A stretch of DNA of 64,000 bases from Ignavibacteriales bacterium (GTDB lineage: Bacteria > Bacteroidota > Ignavibacteria > Ignavibacteriales > Melioribacteraceae). Under the pieces are notes generated by a model that was given only the letters and a program-made list of their open reading frames with translations, did not search any database and was not told the origin of the DNA. The translations under genes were made by a program, and so were the position numbers. Positions 1-9,511 of this stretch are shown here, piece after piece. The stretch covers positions 124,001 to 188,000 of the forward strand of contig JAIOYW010000002.1 in assembly GCA_021740915.1 (NCBI GenBank). The letters are read 5' to 3'. The stretch's first letter is position 1; each line of letters begins with the position of its first letter.

Positions 1-297
1 ATACTTTTTAAGAAATCCTATAGAATTAAGCATCACGAGAACACCGGCTGCCGCGAACAGCAGATTGAAGATTGCGGGTATTCCCCCGGTAATAAGCATG
101 CCGCCGAATAACACATTTTTCTCATAAATCTGCCCGACGGAGAGATAAGCAACGATCAGAAATAAGGCTATGCTTAAGTATGGAAGTAGCTCTTTCCCTT
201 TCCTGAAGAATAATTCAACGCAAAGAGAGACAATAATTCCTGCGCTGAGTACCAAAAATGGAAGGATTAATAAATATTCATTAGTTGTTTGAGGCAT
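1..297 (-). CDS. nuoN: NADH-quinone oxidoreductase subunit N (N-terminal part, cut by window edge)
   Basis: Only the first 99 codons are present and the frame stays open to the left edge. The start ATG is at 297, nine bases after the stop of the antiporter gene. The visible protein opens with MPQTTNEYLLILPFLVLSAG and has three hydrophobic stretches (about residues 9-27, 37-54 and 66-93), as expected for the first helices of NuoN, an antiporter-like proton-pumping subunit of respiratory complex I. Its position downstream of nuoJKLM strongly supports the call. The catalytic helices lie outside the window, so the name rests on N-terminal character plus operon order. Confidence 0.85.
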   Translation of the reverse strand, partial: MPQTTNEYLLILPFLVLSAGIIVSLCVELFFRKGKELLPYLSIALFLIVAYLSVGQIYEKNVLFGGMLITGGIPAIFNLLFAAAGVLVMLNSIGFLKKY

Positions 298-306
298 ATT
301 AATATC

Positions 307-1722
307 TCAGTGAATAATTCCATATATGTTTAGATGAAAAAATAAGTACCAGATTATGAAGAAAATCGGCAACAATATTGGTAAAGAATATTTTAGAATA
401 TAGCCGAAAAAACTCGGCATTTTTATCCCGGCTTTTTCACATATTGATTTGACCATAAAATTTGGCCCGTTCCCTATATATGTCATTGCACCGAAAAATA
501 CCGCTGCAATGGAAATTGAAGCAAGATAAATCGGGTAAGCAAAGGAAAAATCATGAACCTCACCTGGACTGTTAACATCCATGCCGAATTTTCCGAGTGC
601 GGCGCTCAGGAAATTAAGATAGGTTGGAGCATTATCAAGAAAAGATGAAAGAATCCCGGTTGACCAGTAAAATAATCCTGGTGTCAGTTTATCACCGAGA
701 ACATTTGCTTCATGAGCTATGAGTTGCAGAGCCGGAACCATGGTGGCGAAGATGCCGACAAACAAATAAGCAACTTCTTTAATAGGTTCAAAATTGAAAT
801 CGTTGCCCTCATGAGCCTTTTTGTCAGCGAAGCGGTAAGATAAATAAACCACTGAAAACATTACAATTTCACGTATTCCAAATGGCAGCGGTTTCAAAGA
901 AGGAACCCATGAAAATATTACCGGATCGATAAATACTGAGAGAACAATAATTATGAGGAATATTACATTCTTTAGTCCGCGGAATTCAATTTTATTAGAG
1001 TAAGTGCCGGTTGATTCAGTATGATTATGCCTGTCTATAAAATAAAATACTAACAGGAGCAGAACAAGACAGAATAACCAAGCAGACCAAACATGCTGTA
1101 CTACCCAGAAAAAAGAAACACCCCTGAGAAAACCTAAAAAGAGCGGAGGGTCACCTATTGGAGTCAATGCTCCACCAATGTTACTTACCGAAAAAATAAA
1201 AAAGATAATATGATAAGGCTTTATCCTGCCTTTATTAATTTTGATAAAGGGTCTTATCAGAAGCATCGATGCGCCGGTCGTTCCGATAATATTCGAAATT
1301 ATTGAACCAAATAACAAGAATATCGTATTAAAAGCAGGAGTCGATTTTCTGTCAACTTTAATCAGAATTCCCCCCGAAGCAACGAAGAGGGATGCTAAAA
1401 GTGCAATAAATGAAATATATTCTGTAAGTGTATGAACCAGACTGATCGAGTCTTTTAGTACAATGATATAATACAAAGCTGTGACAGAACCAAGAGCAAC
1501 TGATATTTTTGGATAATGTTTTTCCCAAAAATGATGATAAAAGAGAGGGCCTGTAGCGATCATCAACAGCAGCAAGACAAACGGCAGCACCATATAGGTC
1601 GGGGGGAGAACTGAACTGTGCCCGGACTCACCACCACCTGATGCCGTAACTGCGTAGATATCAGCGTTTATGGTCAATAAAAAAAATGTTAACAGACTGA
1701 TGAATCCTTTAATTTTTTTCAT
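307..1722 (-). CDS. NhaD/CitM-superfamily sodium:proton antiporter-like membrane protein inside the nuo operon
   Basis: A 471-residue polytopic membrane protein with about eleven hydrophobic segments after a signal-like N-terminus. It carries hallmark motifs of the ArsB/NhaD/CitM (ion transporter) superfamily: SNIIGTTGASMLLIRP (143-158), SNIGGALTPIGDPPLFLGF (180-198), FLDNAPTYLNFL (361-372) and GAMTYIGNGPNFMVK (411-425). The two symmetry-related Asn/Gly-rich loops are the usual substrate and ion sites. NhaD proteins exchange Na+ for H+ across the inner membrane, and the duplicated SNI/TGA loops fit that better than arsenite export. The start overlaps the nuoM stop by one base (TAATG), so translation is probably coupled to nuoM. 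The stop is nine bases before nuoN. The family is well supported; the transported ion is inferred. Confidence 0.82.
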   Translation of the reverse strand: MKKIKGFISLLTFFLLTINADIYAVTASGGGESGHSSVLPPTYMVLPFVLLLLMIATGPLFYHHFWEKHYPKISVALGSVTALYYIIVLKDSISLVHTLTEYISFIALLASLFVASGGILIKVDRKSTPAFNTIFLLFGSIISNIIGTTGASMLLIRPFIKINKGRIKPYHIIFFIFSVSNIGGALTPIGDPPLFLGFLRGVSFFWVVQHVWSAWLFCLVLLLLVFYFIDRHNHTESTGTYSNKIEFRGLKNVIFLIIIVLSVFIDPVIFSWVPSLKPLPFGIREIVMFSVVYLSYRFADKKAHEGNDFNFEPIKEVAYLFVGIFATMVPALQLIAHEANVLGDKLTPGLFYWSTGILSSFLDNAPTYLNFLSAALGKFGMDVNSPGEVHDFSFAYPIYLASISIAAVFFGAMTYIGNGPNFMVKSICEKAGIKMPSFFGYILKYSLPILLPIFFIIWYLFFHLNIYGIIH

Positions 1723-3233
1723 TATTGTAAAAAGTTAAATGTGAATTCTTTTACATGTCCTAAAATACTTGCCGAGTTAACATCAGTAAGTTCAAGAAAA
1801 GAACCTGGATAAATTCCGATCCATACGGCAAAAACGAGCAGCGGCAGCAGAATAAAAAGTTCCCTCGAATTAAGATCAGGGATGGCTAATAATTTGTCAT
1901 TAGTAACTTTACCAAATGCTACTCGCTGATACATCCAAAGAAGATAAACCGCAGCGAAAATTACACCTGTTGCAGCAAAAATTGTGTACCACCAGTTATT
2001 AAGCACAAGACTTTTAAATGAACCGGTTAGAATAAGGAATTCACCGATAAAACCATTTAATCCCGGGAGACCGACTGATGATAAGGAAGCTAAAAGAAGA
2101 GCCGTGCTAAAAACAGGAAGTGTTTTTGCGATTCCACCATAAAACGAAATTTCCCGCGAATGAGTGCGGTCGTATATCATCCCCACAAGCAAGAATAATG
2201 CTCCTGTGGAAATCCCATGATTAATCATCTGTATTATAGCTCCCTGCAGAGCTTCCTGGGTAAATGCGAATATTCCCAGAACCACAAAACCAAGGTGTGA
2301 TACGGAAGAATAAGCAACCAGTTTTTTAACATCTTTCTGGACCATTGCAACGAGCGCACCATAAATTATCCCTATAACTGCCAGAACTGAAATATATGGG
2401 GCTGCTATAACAGCAGACTGAGGGAAAAGAGGAAGACAAAATCTAATTAGACCAAACGTACCCATCTTAAGAAGCACTCCGGCAAGAATAACCGAACCAG
2501 CAGTTGGAGCCTGAACGTGTGCATCGGGCAGCCAGGTATGAAGCGGAAAAAGCGGGACCTTTATTGCAAAACTGATAAAGAATGCAAGAAACATCCACAT
2601 TTGTATATCGCCCTTGACGAATGGACCAACGCCATACAACTTAATCAGATCAGTGGTGAATGTCGGCGGTGACATTGCCAACCAGATAATAGCAATCAAC
2701 ATCAAAAGACTGCCGGCCATCGTAAAAATAAAAAATTTGACCGAAGCATAAATCCTCTGTTCGCCACCCCAGACACCAATAATAAAGTACATTGGAATTA
2801 GCATTGCTTCCCAAAGGACATAGAAAAGGAATAAGTCAAGAGAAATAAAAACTCCGATCATACCAGCTTCAAGCATCAACATAAAAAATGTGAAAAGCTT
2901 AACATTTTTTGTAATGCTTTTCCATGTCGAAATCAGCGTAAGAGGGGTAAGGAATGTTGTGAGAAGCAGGAGAAGAAGGGATATCCCATCAATACCGACA
3001 TGGTAACTGATATCAAGAGACTTAACCCAAAGGATCTTATGAATGAACTGAAAGTCAGAACGGGAAGAATCGAAGTCTCCCAATATAAACAGCGAGACAA
3101 TTAAGGCTATTACTGATATAAATAGCCCTGTAACTCTGATCACATTTTTCTGCTCCTCTTTAAGAAACAGGACCAATATACTTCCGATGATCGGAGTTAA
3201 TAACAGTATCGTCAGTAACAAATTATTTTCCAT
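1722..3233 (-). CDS. nuoM: NADH-quinone oxidoreductase subunit M
   Basis: A 503-residue, about 14-helix antiporter-like subunit of complex I, usual length for NuoM. It pumps protons across the cytoplasmic membrane as part of the distal membrane arm. The key residues are visible: the helix-5 glutamate E142 in VLWEAMLIPMYF, the helix-7 lysine K225 in FAIKVPLFPLHTWLPDAHV, and MINHGISTGALFLLVG in the second half. The start is two bases after the nuoL stop. Its own stop overlaps the antiporter start. Gene order nuoL-nuoM is conventional; the inserted antiporter before nuoN is not. Confidence 0.97.
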   Translation of the reverse strand: MENNLLLTILLLTPIIGSILVLFLKEEQKNVIRVTGLFISVIALIVSLFILGDFDSSRSDFQFIHKILWVKSLDISYHVGIDGISLLLLLLTTFLTPLTLISTWKSITKNVKLFTFFMLMLEAGMIGVFISLDLFLFYVLWEAMLIPMYFIIGVWGGEQRIYASVKFFIFTMAGSLLMLIAIIWLAMSPPTFTTDLIKLYGVGPFVKGDIQMWMFLAFFISFAIKVPLFPLHTWLPDAHVQAPTAGSVILAGVLLKMGTFGLIRFCLPLFPQSAVIAAPYISVLAVIGIIYGALVAMVQKDVKKLVAYSSVSHLGFVVLGIFAFTQEALQGAIIQMINHGISTGALFLLVGMIYDRTHSREISFYGGIAKTLPVFSTALLLASLSSVGLPGLNGFIGEFLILTGSFKSLVLNNWWYTIFAATGVIFAAVYLLWMYQRVAFGKVTNDKLLAIPDLNSRELFILLPLLVFAVWIGIYPGSFLELTDVNSASILGHVKEFTFNFLQ

Positions 3234-3235
3234 AA

Positions 3236-5176
3236 TTATAAGCTAAAAATTATCCAGAATAAAATAATTGCAATACCGGTCATCATAATAACAGCATAAA
3301 ACTGCGCTATTCCGTTTTGCAATCTTTTAATTGTGCCCGAAATATTATCTATTAATCCTGCCGTGCCGTTAACAAATCCGTCAATAAGACGAACATCGGC
3401 AATTTTCCAAAGGAACCCTTCTGAAAATTTATTGATAGGAGAAATCACTGCTTTTTCATAAAATTCATCAACAAAATACTTGTTGAAAAGAATGTTGTAT
3501 AATCCCTTGAATTTGTTCGATGTTTTTTCTGCGAGTTCTTTGTTGGTTGTAAATATCTTCCAAGCAAACCACATCGCGATTATGGCGGCAGAAACCGATA
3601 ATGCCATCAATAATATTTCTTCAAAGTGGCTATGTTCGGCATTTTCAGCTAAACGTCCATTCGCGGCTGCAAATACAGGTTCCAGCCAATGGTGGAATTT
3701 ATTACCGCCTTCTCCGGAGAAAAGTTCAGGTACTCCTATATATCCGCCAAAAACCGACAGAAAGGCTAATACCATCAATGGTACAGTCATTACTTTCGGG
3801 GACTCGTGCGGGTGCACTTTATGGTGATCGAATCTTTCTTCCCCAAAAAATGTAAGAGAAACTAATCTGAACATATAAAAAGCAGTCATCACAGCAGTGA
3901 GGGCTGCGATAATCCAAAGGCCGAGACTAAAATTTGAATATGAGTACCAAAGAATCTCATCCTTGCTGAAAAATCCGGATAGTCCGGGAAAGCCTGATAT
4001 AGCGAATGCAGCAATGATAAAAGTGAGATACGTAACAGGCATATGCTTTTTAAGCCCGCCATAATTCTGGATATTCTGTTCTTCATGCATTCCATGAATT
4101 ACGGAACCCGCTCCGAGAAATAATAATGCTTTGAAAAAAGCATGGGTCATAACATGAAAAATACCAGCAGAAAAAGCTCCGACTCCACAAGCAACAAACA
4201 TATATCCCAACTGACTGACTGTTGAGTATGCCAGTACTTTTTTGATGTCATTCTGGACAAGACCGATAGTGGCAGCGAAAAAAGCTGTTAGAATACCAAC
4301 GATTACAACAACTGTCATTATCGCCGGAGCAGATGCAAAAATTATGGATGTACGCGCCACCATATATACACCGGCAGTTACCATCGTTGCCGCATGAATT
4401 AGTGCCGATACCGGAGTAGGACCGGCCATCGCATCGGGAAGCCAGACATAAAGCGGTATCTGAGCTGATTTTCCCGTCGCTCCTATGAATAAGAAAAGTG
4501 CAATTAATGTAAAAGTCGCCTCAGGAACGGCACCAGATGCTGCCTTAGAAAAAACCTCGGTGAAATTAAGGCTATCGAAAGTCAGATAAATCAAAAACAT
4601 TCCTAATAGAAATCCAAAATCGCCTATACGGTTTACAATAAAAGCTTTTTTTGCAGCCTGAGCAACGGTACCCTTTTCAAATTTCCTGTCGTACCAGAAA
4701 CCGATCAGAAGATAAGAACAAAGTCCAACTCCCTCCCATCCAAGGAAGAGCACAACAAAATTATCTCCTAAAATAAGATTCATCATGGCAAAGATGAAAA
4801 GATTCATGTAGGTAAAAAACCTCCAGAATCCTTTATCACCATGCATATAGCCAATTGAATATACATGGATGAGAAAACCGACGCCGGTAACAATAAGCGC
4901 CATAGTGATAGAAAGCGGATCAACCAGATACGCAAAGTTAATTTCAAGATTGCCAACTGAGAACCAGTTGAAAAGAGTTACTACCTGGCTTCGTTCACTT
5001 TCAGGAAGTGAAAGTAACTGAAACAAGGCCCCCAGAGCGATAATAAATGCGATACCAACTGCACCGCTTCCAATAGCTCCGATGACCTTTTCATTTTTTA
5101 TCTTTCTGCCCAGAAGTCCGTTTATTAAAAAACCAACAAGCGGGATAATTATAGTAAAGTGTATTAGATCGATCAT
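3236..5176 (-). CDS. nuoL: NADH-quinone oxidoreductase subunit L
   Basis: A 646-residue proton-pumping subunit at the far end of the complex I membrane arm. The Mrp-type antiporter core is intact: E148 in FLGWEGVGLCSYLLIGFWY, K236 in ATGKSAQIPLYVWLPDAM, and PTPVSALIHAATMVTAGVY (253-271). The C-terminal third holds the expected extra helices and the long lateral helix (about residues 525-610), ending in a last membrane helix. It lies seven bases after nuoK and two bases before nuoM in one transcription unit. Length and motifs match the family without gaps or frameshifts. Confidence 0.97.
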   Translation of the reverse strand: MIDLIHFTIIIPLVGFLINGLLGRKIKNEKVIGAIGSGAVGIAFIIALGALFQLLSLPESERSQVVTLFNWFSVGNLEINFAYLVDPLSITMALIVTGVGFLIHVYSIGYMHGDKGFWRFFTYMNLFIFAMMNLILGDNFVVLFLGWEGVGLCSYLLIGFWYDRKFEKGTVAQAAKKAFIVNRIGDFGFLLGMFLIYLTFDSLNFTEVFSKAASGAVPEATFTLIALFLFIGATGKSAQIPLYVWLPDAMAGPTPVSALIHAATMVTAGVYMVARTSIIFASAPAIMTVVVIVGILTAFFAATIGLVQNDIKKVLAYSTVSQLGYMFVACGVGAFSAGIFHVMTHAFFKALLFLGAGSVIHGMHEEQNIQNYGGLKKHMPVTYLTFIIAAFAISGFPGLSGFFSKDEILWYSYSNFSLGLWIIAALTAVMTAFYMFRLVSLTFFGEERFDHHKVHPHESPKVMTVPLMVLAFLSVFGGYIGVPELFSGEGGNKFHHWLEPVFAAANGRLAENAEHSHFEEILLMALSVSAAIIAMWFAWKIFTTNKELAEKTSNKFKGLYNILFNKYFVDEFYEKAVISPINKFSEGFLWKIADVRLIDGFVNGTAGLIDNISGTIKRLQNGIAQFYAVIMMTGIAIILFWIIFSL

Positions 5177-5183
5177 CGTAATA

Positions 5184-5492
5184 TTACCACTTAAAGATAT
5201 TTATTTCGTCAATATTAACGGTCAGTTTATTCCTGAATATTGCAATGATTATCGCAAGTCCAACAGCTGCCTCAGCCGCAGCCACAGTCATCACAAAAAA
5301 TACAAACACCTGTCCGATTGGATTACCAAGATAAGAAGAAAACGCAACTAAGGTAAGATTCGCTGAATTAAGCATAAGTTCAATAGACATGAACACAACG
5401 ATGGCATTCCTTCTGATAAGTACACCAGTCACGCCGATGCTGAACATAAAGGCGCTAAGTATGAGATAATATTCTATAGGTATTGAGTTCAT
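5184..5492 (-). CDS. nuoK: NADH-quinone oxidoreductase subunit K
   Basis: A 102-residue, three-helix subunit of complex I, the normal NuoK size. The two conserved membrane glutamates needed for proton transfer are present: E38 in [12 protein letters not shown] and E74 in [12 protein letters not shown]. It starts three bases after the nuoJ stop and is followed seven bases later by nuoL, the standard J-K-L order. The C-terminus (INIFKW) is slightly longer than in many homologues but unremarkable. Confidence 0.96.
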   Translation of the reverse strand: MNSIPIEYYLILSAFMFSIGVTGVLIRRNAIVVFMSIELMLNSANLTLVAFSSYLGNPIGQVFVFFVMTVAAAEAAVGLAIIIAIFRNKLTVNIDEINIFKW

Positions 5493-5495
5493 CTG

Positions 5496-6011
5496 TTACT
5501 CGAATTTTTTCTTAGCTAAAATCAATGCTCCGATTGTTGCCGCCAGGAGCAGAAAACCAGCTGCTTCAAAAGGAATAATATACTTTGTGTAAATCTCTCG
5601 TCCTATCGTCTCAACGGTACCTGAACTTAAACTCGCTTCGATGTCGGGATTTGATGTAAAAGAACCCGAACCAAAAACAAGCAGATATGCGACCTGGAGA
5701 AAAACGACGGCGGCAATAAAAATAGCAAAATATTTAATTGGTTTTTTGCCATGAAGAATTGCCTCTTCTTTTCCTGTATTCAGAAGCATCAAAACGAAAA
5801 GGAACAAAACCATGATAGCACCGGCATAAACTATTATCTGCACAACAGCGATGAACTGCGCATTAAGCAGCAGATATAAGCCTGCCAGAGCAAAAAAATT
5901 GAGCACAAGAAACACAGCGCTGATAACCGCATTTTTACGTGTTATCATCATCAAGGATGAAACTGCTGCGACTAATGCGAATACGATAAATAATAGTAGT
6001 TCGAAATTCAT
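5496..6011 (-). CDS. nuoJ: NADH-quinone oxidoreductase subunit J
   Basis: A 171-residue, five-helix complex I subunit. The start is taken at the ATG at 6011 (MNFELLLFIVF), two bases after the asnS stop. A longer in-frame reading from 6086 would add 25 non-hydrophobic residues lying inside asnS and is unlikely. The characteristic third helix is visible as VVQIIVYAGAIMVLFLFVLM (about residues 56-75), the segment that flips between alpha and pi-bulge forms in coupling. A soluble loop (about 114-142) precedes the last helix. It is the first nuo gene after asnS. Confidence 0.93.
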   Translation of the reverse strand: MNFELLLFIVFALVAAVSSLMMITRKNAVISAVFLVLNFFALAGLYLLLNAQFIAVVQIIVYAGAIMVLFLFVLMLLNTGKEEAILHGKKPIKYFAIFIAAVVFLQVAYLLVFGSGSFTSNPDIEASLSSGTVETIGREIYTKYIIPFEAAGFLLLAATIGALILAKKKFE

Positions 6012-6013
6012 AA

Positions 6014-7312
6014 TTATGGCGTATTCCTGTAAATCATTCTTGGGAATGGAATGGCTTCCCGGAGATGCTCTAATCCGCAAATCCATGAAACCGTTCTTTC
6101 AAGTCCTAAACCAAAACCTGCATGTGGCACTGATCCATATTTCCGCAGATCAAGGTACCAATCAAAAAATTCAACCGGGAGATCATGTTCTTTAATTCTC
6201 TTCAGAAGCAAATCATAATCATCCTCTCTCTGACTGCCTCCAATTATTTCTCCATAGCCTTCAGGAGCAAGAACGTCAACTGCCAGAGCTACTTTTGGAT
6301 TATCCGGATCGCGTTTCATATAAAAAGCTTTAACTTCGGAGGGATACCTGTGAACAAGGACAGGCTGGTCGTAATCTTCTGAGATCAGCGTTTCATCAGC
6401 GGCGCCAAAATCGTTACCCCACTCAAAATCAACGCCTTTTTTTCTCAGAATTTCAACTGCATCCGTATAACTTATCCTGGGGAATGGTCTCCTGACCTTT
6501 TGAAGCTTAGTCACATCTCTTTCAAGCGCTGCGAGTTCAGTCTGCATATCCTTCAGGACAGTCTGAACAATATATTCAAGAAACTCTTCTGCAAGATCCA
6601 TATCATCGTTCAGGTCATAGAATGCCATTTCAGGTTCGACCATCCAAAATTCAGTAAGATGGCGCCTTGTCTTGGATTTTTCTGCTCTGAAGGTAGGACC
6701 GAAAGTGTAAACTTTTCCTAGAGCAAGTGCGCCTGCTTCAGCATATAACTGTCCAGACTGGGTGAGATAAGCTTTACCCAAATCGAAGTATTCAGTCTCG
6801 AATAAAGTTGAAGTTCCTTCACACGCATTAGGAGTAATGATCGGTGGATCGAAAAGAGTAAAATCGCGTTCGTCAAAAAAATCTCGTATAGCTTTCACTA
6901 TCCGGTGTCTGATCCGAAGAATAGCCATTTGTCTTTTGGAGCGAATCCAGAGATGTCTGTGATCAATTAGAAATTCAATGCCGTGTTCCTTTGGAGTTAT
7001 CGGATAATTCTCGGAATTACCAATAATGCTGAAATCAGTAACATCAAGTTCAACACCACCCGGCGCTCTTTCCTCAACTTTTACGTTACCGGTCACCTGA
7101 ACGGAACTCTCCTGATTCAATAAATTGAAACGTTCAAAAACATCCTCAGAAACATTTCCTTTGAACAGAACACACTGTAATAATCCGGTTCCATCCCTAA
7201 GAATAATAAATCGAACTTTTCCGCCGCTTCGCTTATTATAAACCCAGCCATTCAGTGTTACGCTCTGACCGGCGAATTCTTTCAGTTTTTTAATATTAAT
7301 ATCAGATTTCAT
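6014..7312 (-). CDS. asnS: Asparaginyl-tRNA synthetase
   Basis: A 432-residue class IIb aminoacyl-tRNA synthetase that charges tRNA-Asn in the cytoplasm. Residues 1-100 form the OB-fold anticodon-binding domain. The class II core follows, with motif 2 at [19 protein letters not shown] (208-226) and motif 3 at [10 protein letters not shown] (about 401-410). The specificity call (Asn rather than Asp) rests on overall resemblance and on [13 protein letters not shown] (164-176), which matches the AsnRS flipping region. The stop is two bases before nuoJ, so asnS probably leads the nuoJKLM unit, an unusual partnership. Confidence 0.95.
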   Translation of the reverse strand: MKSDINIKKLKEFAGQSVTLNGWVYNKRSGGKVRFIILRDGTGLLQCVLFKGNVSEDVFERFNLLNQESSVQVTGNVKVEERAPGGVELDVTDFSIIGNSENYPITPKEHGIEFLIDHRHLWIRSKRQMAILRIRHRIVKAIRDFFDERDFTLFDPPIITPNACEGTSTLFETEYFDLGKAYLTQSGQLYAEAGALALGKVYTFGPTFRAEKSKTRRHLTEFWMVEPEMAFYDLNDDMDLAEEFLEYIVQTVLKDMQTELAALERDVTKLQKVRRPFPRISYTDAVEILRKKGVDFEWGNDFGAADETLISEDYDQPVLVHRYPSEVKAFYMKRDPDNPKVALAVDVLAPEGYGEIIGGSQREDDYDLLLKRIKEHDLPVEFFDWYLDLRKYGSVPHAGFGLGLERTVSWICGLEHLREAIPFPRMIYRNTP

Positions 7313-7551
7313 ATAGTAAAATTGGAACTAAACTTAAAACAATTTTTAAATATACTTATACTGGAAAATAAAACAAAATTGAACTTGCTGGCACCTGAAG
7401 ATTTAACTTTGAACCAATTGAATTGGACAAATAATTACTTGAAAATTGGTTTAATGACCGTATTCTCTCACTTGCCATTCATCATTTTGAAAATATTTCC
7501 GAATATCAGCTTTTTCTATAAAATTTGCTCAGAATAAACCTCAATAAGCTG

Positions 7552-8643
7552 TCAGATATTCATGCTGAGAATAAATTCAGATAGTTTTAGAATATCATCT
7601 ACCGTGACATCATCTATCAGTTCTGATTTTCTTACGAAATATTTATTTGGACCTAATGGTGCCCAATTGAAGGGGTTGGTTGGGCCAAAAATCGATATCT
7701 GGGGACATTTTGTAGCACCTGCAACGTGCATAACCCCCGTGTCATTCGTGATAAACAGGTGACATTTTGAAATCAATGCTGCGAGCTCTGGTATTTGTTT
7801 GTTGAGAAATTGAATTGATTTAATATTAGATTTTTCACTAAAGTAGGCCAATTCTTCATTATCCGCGCTGCTTCCTGTAAGAAAGAAAAAAGCCGGGTAT
7901 TTCTCATTCAGTCTTTTCATTAGTTCAACATATTTATCGAGCGACCAACGATTTTTTGGTTTTCCCGCACCAATATGAAATCCGATTAATAGTTTATCCT
8001 TCCGGTAACCTTGGTTAAAAAGGAATTGTTTTACTGCAGAATTCTCTTTTCCCCGGAAAGTAATATGTGATGTGAATGTATCAGTGATAATCCCGAATGG
8101 TCTTACAATATCTAAAATAAAGTCAGATACATGTTCATCGGGATATTCCCTCCAGTCTAAGTCAACCTGGCGATCAAAAAGGAAGGAATACTTGTTTTTT
8201 TCGCCGTTCAGTGAAGATGGGCCAATTCTGATTGCAGCATCCGAAATCCTCGCCAATAAACAACTTGTAAATGAGATTGATACAGTAGCAGGAACGATTG
8301 CAAGATCGTAACGCTTCCTGAGAAATTTCATCAATTCTTTATAGTATTTTAAAGAAAATATTTTCTTCTTGTCGAAGATAAAATTCCTGTCAATATATTT
8401 ATTGCTGTCTAATGCAATATAATTTGCCGGACTGGTTACAACATTTAATTCTGATTCAGGAAAAGTTTCTTTAACTGCCCTGAATAATGATATGCTTGCT
8501 AGCAGGTCACCAAATTGGTTATGCTGCCTTATAATTAGAATTCTGGAGGGATTTCCCAACTCACTTGAGCTGTTTTTTTTGATGCCCCAAATAATTCTTA
8601 TAAATGATAAGATGATCTGATCAGGTAGCTGTTTTAATATCAT
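7552..8643 (-). CDS. Glycosyltransferase family 9 (LPS heptosyltransferase-like)
   Basis: A 363-residue GT-B fold enzyme. The N-terminal half opens with ILIIRQHNQFGDLLASISL (about 35-53), the GT9 substrate loop. The C-terminal half has the nucleotide-sugar site: GFHIGAGKPKNRWSLDKY (about 221-238) and FITNDTGVMHVAGATKCPQ (about 294-312) followed by IFGPTNPFNWAPLG. Family members transfer heptose or related sugars from ADP/GDP-sugars during lipopolysaccharide core assembly on the cytoplasmic face of the inner membrane; the exact sugar cannot be read. It overlaps the upstream small membrane gene by four bases (ATGA) and ends the 14-gene run. No convincing terminator was seen after it. Confidence 0.88.
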   Translation of the reverse strand: MILKQLPDQIILSFIRIIWGIKKNSSSELGNPSRILIIRQHNQFGDLLASISLFRAVKETFPESELNVVTSPANYIALDSNKYIDRNFIFDKKKIFSLKYYKELMKFLRKRYDLAIVPATVSISFTSCLLARISDAAIRIGPSSLNGEKNKYSFLFDRQVDLDWREYPDEHVSDFILDIVRPFGIITDTFTSHITFRGKENSAVKQFLFNQGYRKDKLLIGFHIGAGKPKNRWSLDKYVELMKRLNEKYPAFFFLTGSSADNEELAYFSEKSNIKSIQFLNKQIPELAALISKCHLFITNDTGVMHVAGATKCPQISIFGPTNPFNWAPLGPNKYFVRKSELIDDVTVDDILKLSEFILSMNI

Positions 8644-8861
8644 TTATCGTTATTCTTTTTCGTGCCTTCTTTTATTTCAACAAAATCAGCTTCAATTATA
8701 TCATCCTTATCAATCCCGGATTCCGCTGAATGTGAGGTCTTTCCCTGCGAGCGGAATTTTTCCTGCCGGCTATATGAAAACTTAGTTCTGAAAATGAATG
8801 AAATTATTTTAAAAAAAAGGTAAATGAAGAAAAAGAATATTAATCCAATAATAAATCTCAC
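8640..8861 (-). CDS. Small single-span membrane protein of unknown function
   Basis: A 73-residue protein with one very phenylalanine-rich N-terminal membrane helix (about residues 2-25: RFIIGLIFFFFIYLFFKIIS), followed by a basic stretch and an acidic, charged tail ending KNNDK. Its layout resembles the small DUF4834-type proteins of Bacteroidetes, but that is only a resemblance. It overlaps both neighbours by four bases (ATGA type), which makes it very likely a genuine translated gene, coupled to the deoxynucleoside kinase upstream and the glycosyltransferase downstream. No function can be assigned. Confidence 0.7.
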   Translation of the reverse strand: MRFIIGLIFFFFIYLFFKIISFIFRTKFSYSRQEKFRSQGKTSHSAESGIDKDDIIEADFVEIKEGTKKNNDK

Positions 8862-9508
8862 TTGAATCTCCTTGATTCGGGACTGAAATACTCAATGAAT
8901 CCCCTGTCGTCCCTGAAAATCTGTTTATAAAGTTCCTCGAAATCTTCACTATTCTCAACAAAATCTATCTCGGTTGTATTCACGATCAGCAAGGGAGTAG
9001 TAGAATACTTAAAGAAATAATCATTATATGCAATTGAAAGATCCTGCAAATAAGAAAGGGACAGGTCCTTTTCTATTTTCCTGCTTCGGATCCTGATATT
9101 TTGCATCAGCCTTTCAACTGAAGACTGCAAATATACAACAACATCAGGTTTCCTAATCTCTTTATTGAGCATTGGGAATAAAGTTTCGTATAGTTTAAGT
9201 TCCTCGCCACTCAAATTCATATATGCAAAAATCCTGTCCTTCTCAAAGATATAATCAGAAACAAGAAATTCAGTAAAAAGATTTTCCTGGTTCAACTTTT
9301 CATGCTGCTTATATCGGGTAATAAGAAAAAACATTTGAGTTTGAAATGCATATTGTCTCTTATCTTTGTAAAATTTTTCCAGAAATGGATTATCCTCAAA
9401 TTCCTCAATAATCAAATTAGCGGCTAATTTTTTTGAAAGCATTTTCGCCAGAGTCGTTTTTCCGGCACCAATTACTCCTTCAATAGCAATATATTTAATT
9501 TCACTCAA
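8858..9508 (-). CDS. Deoxynucleoside kinase
   Basis: A 216-residue cytoplasmic kinase of the deoxynucleoside/deoxyadenosine kinase family, which phosphorylates salvaged deoxynucleosides with ATP. The P-loop GVIGAGKTT spans residues 11-19. The DYIFEKDRIFAYMNL segment (about 85-99) corresponds to the substrate-binding DRS/ERS-like region, and the arginine-rich RIRSRKIEKDLSLSYL (about 138-153) is the lid. It follows folK by three bases. The folK/dNK pairing is common in the Bacteroidota and supports the call. Which deoxynucleoside is preferred cannot be read here. Confidence 0.9.
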   Translation of the reverse strand: MSEIKYIAIEGVIGAGKTTLAKMLSKKLAANLIIEEFEDNPFLEKFYKDKRQYAFQTQMFFLITRYKQHEKLNQENLFTEFLVSDYIFEKDRIFAYMNLSGEELKLYETLFPMLNKEIRKPDVVVYLQSSVERLMQNIRIRSRKIEKDLSLSYLQDLSIAYNDYFFKYSTTPLLIVNTTEIDFVENSEDFEELYKQIFRDDRGFIEYFSPESRRFK

Positions 9509-9511
9509 ATT

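Noticed and set aside
5496-6086. Longer nuoJ starting inside asnS
   Set aside because: The extra 25 residues are not hydrophobic and lie in another frame of asnS; the family starts at MNFELLLF.
7322-7537. 71-residue plus-strand frame in the gap between asnS and the glycosyltransferase
   Set aside because: AT-rich, no Shine-Dalgarno, begins nine bases from the asnS start on the other strand, and the translation shows no domain or plausible membrane layout. Treated as chance.
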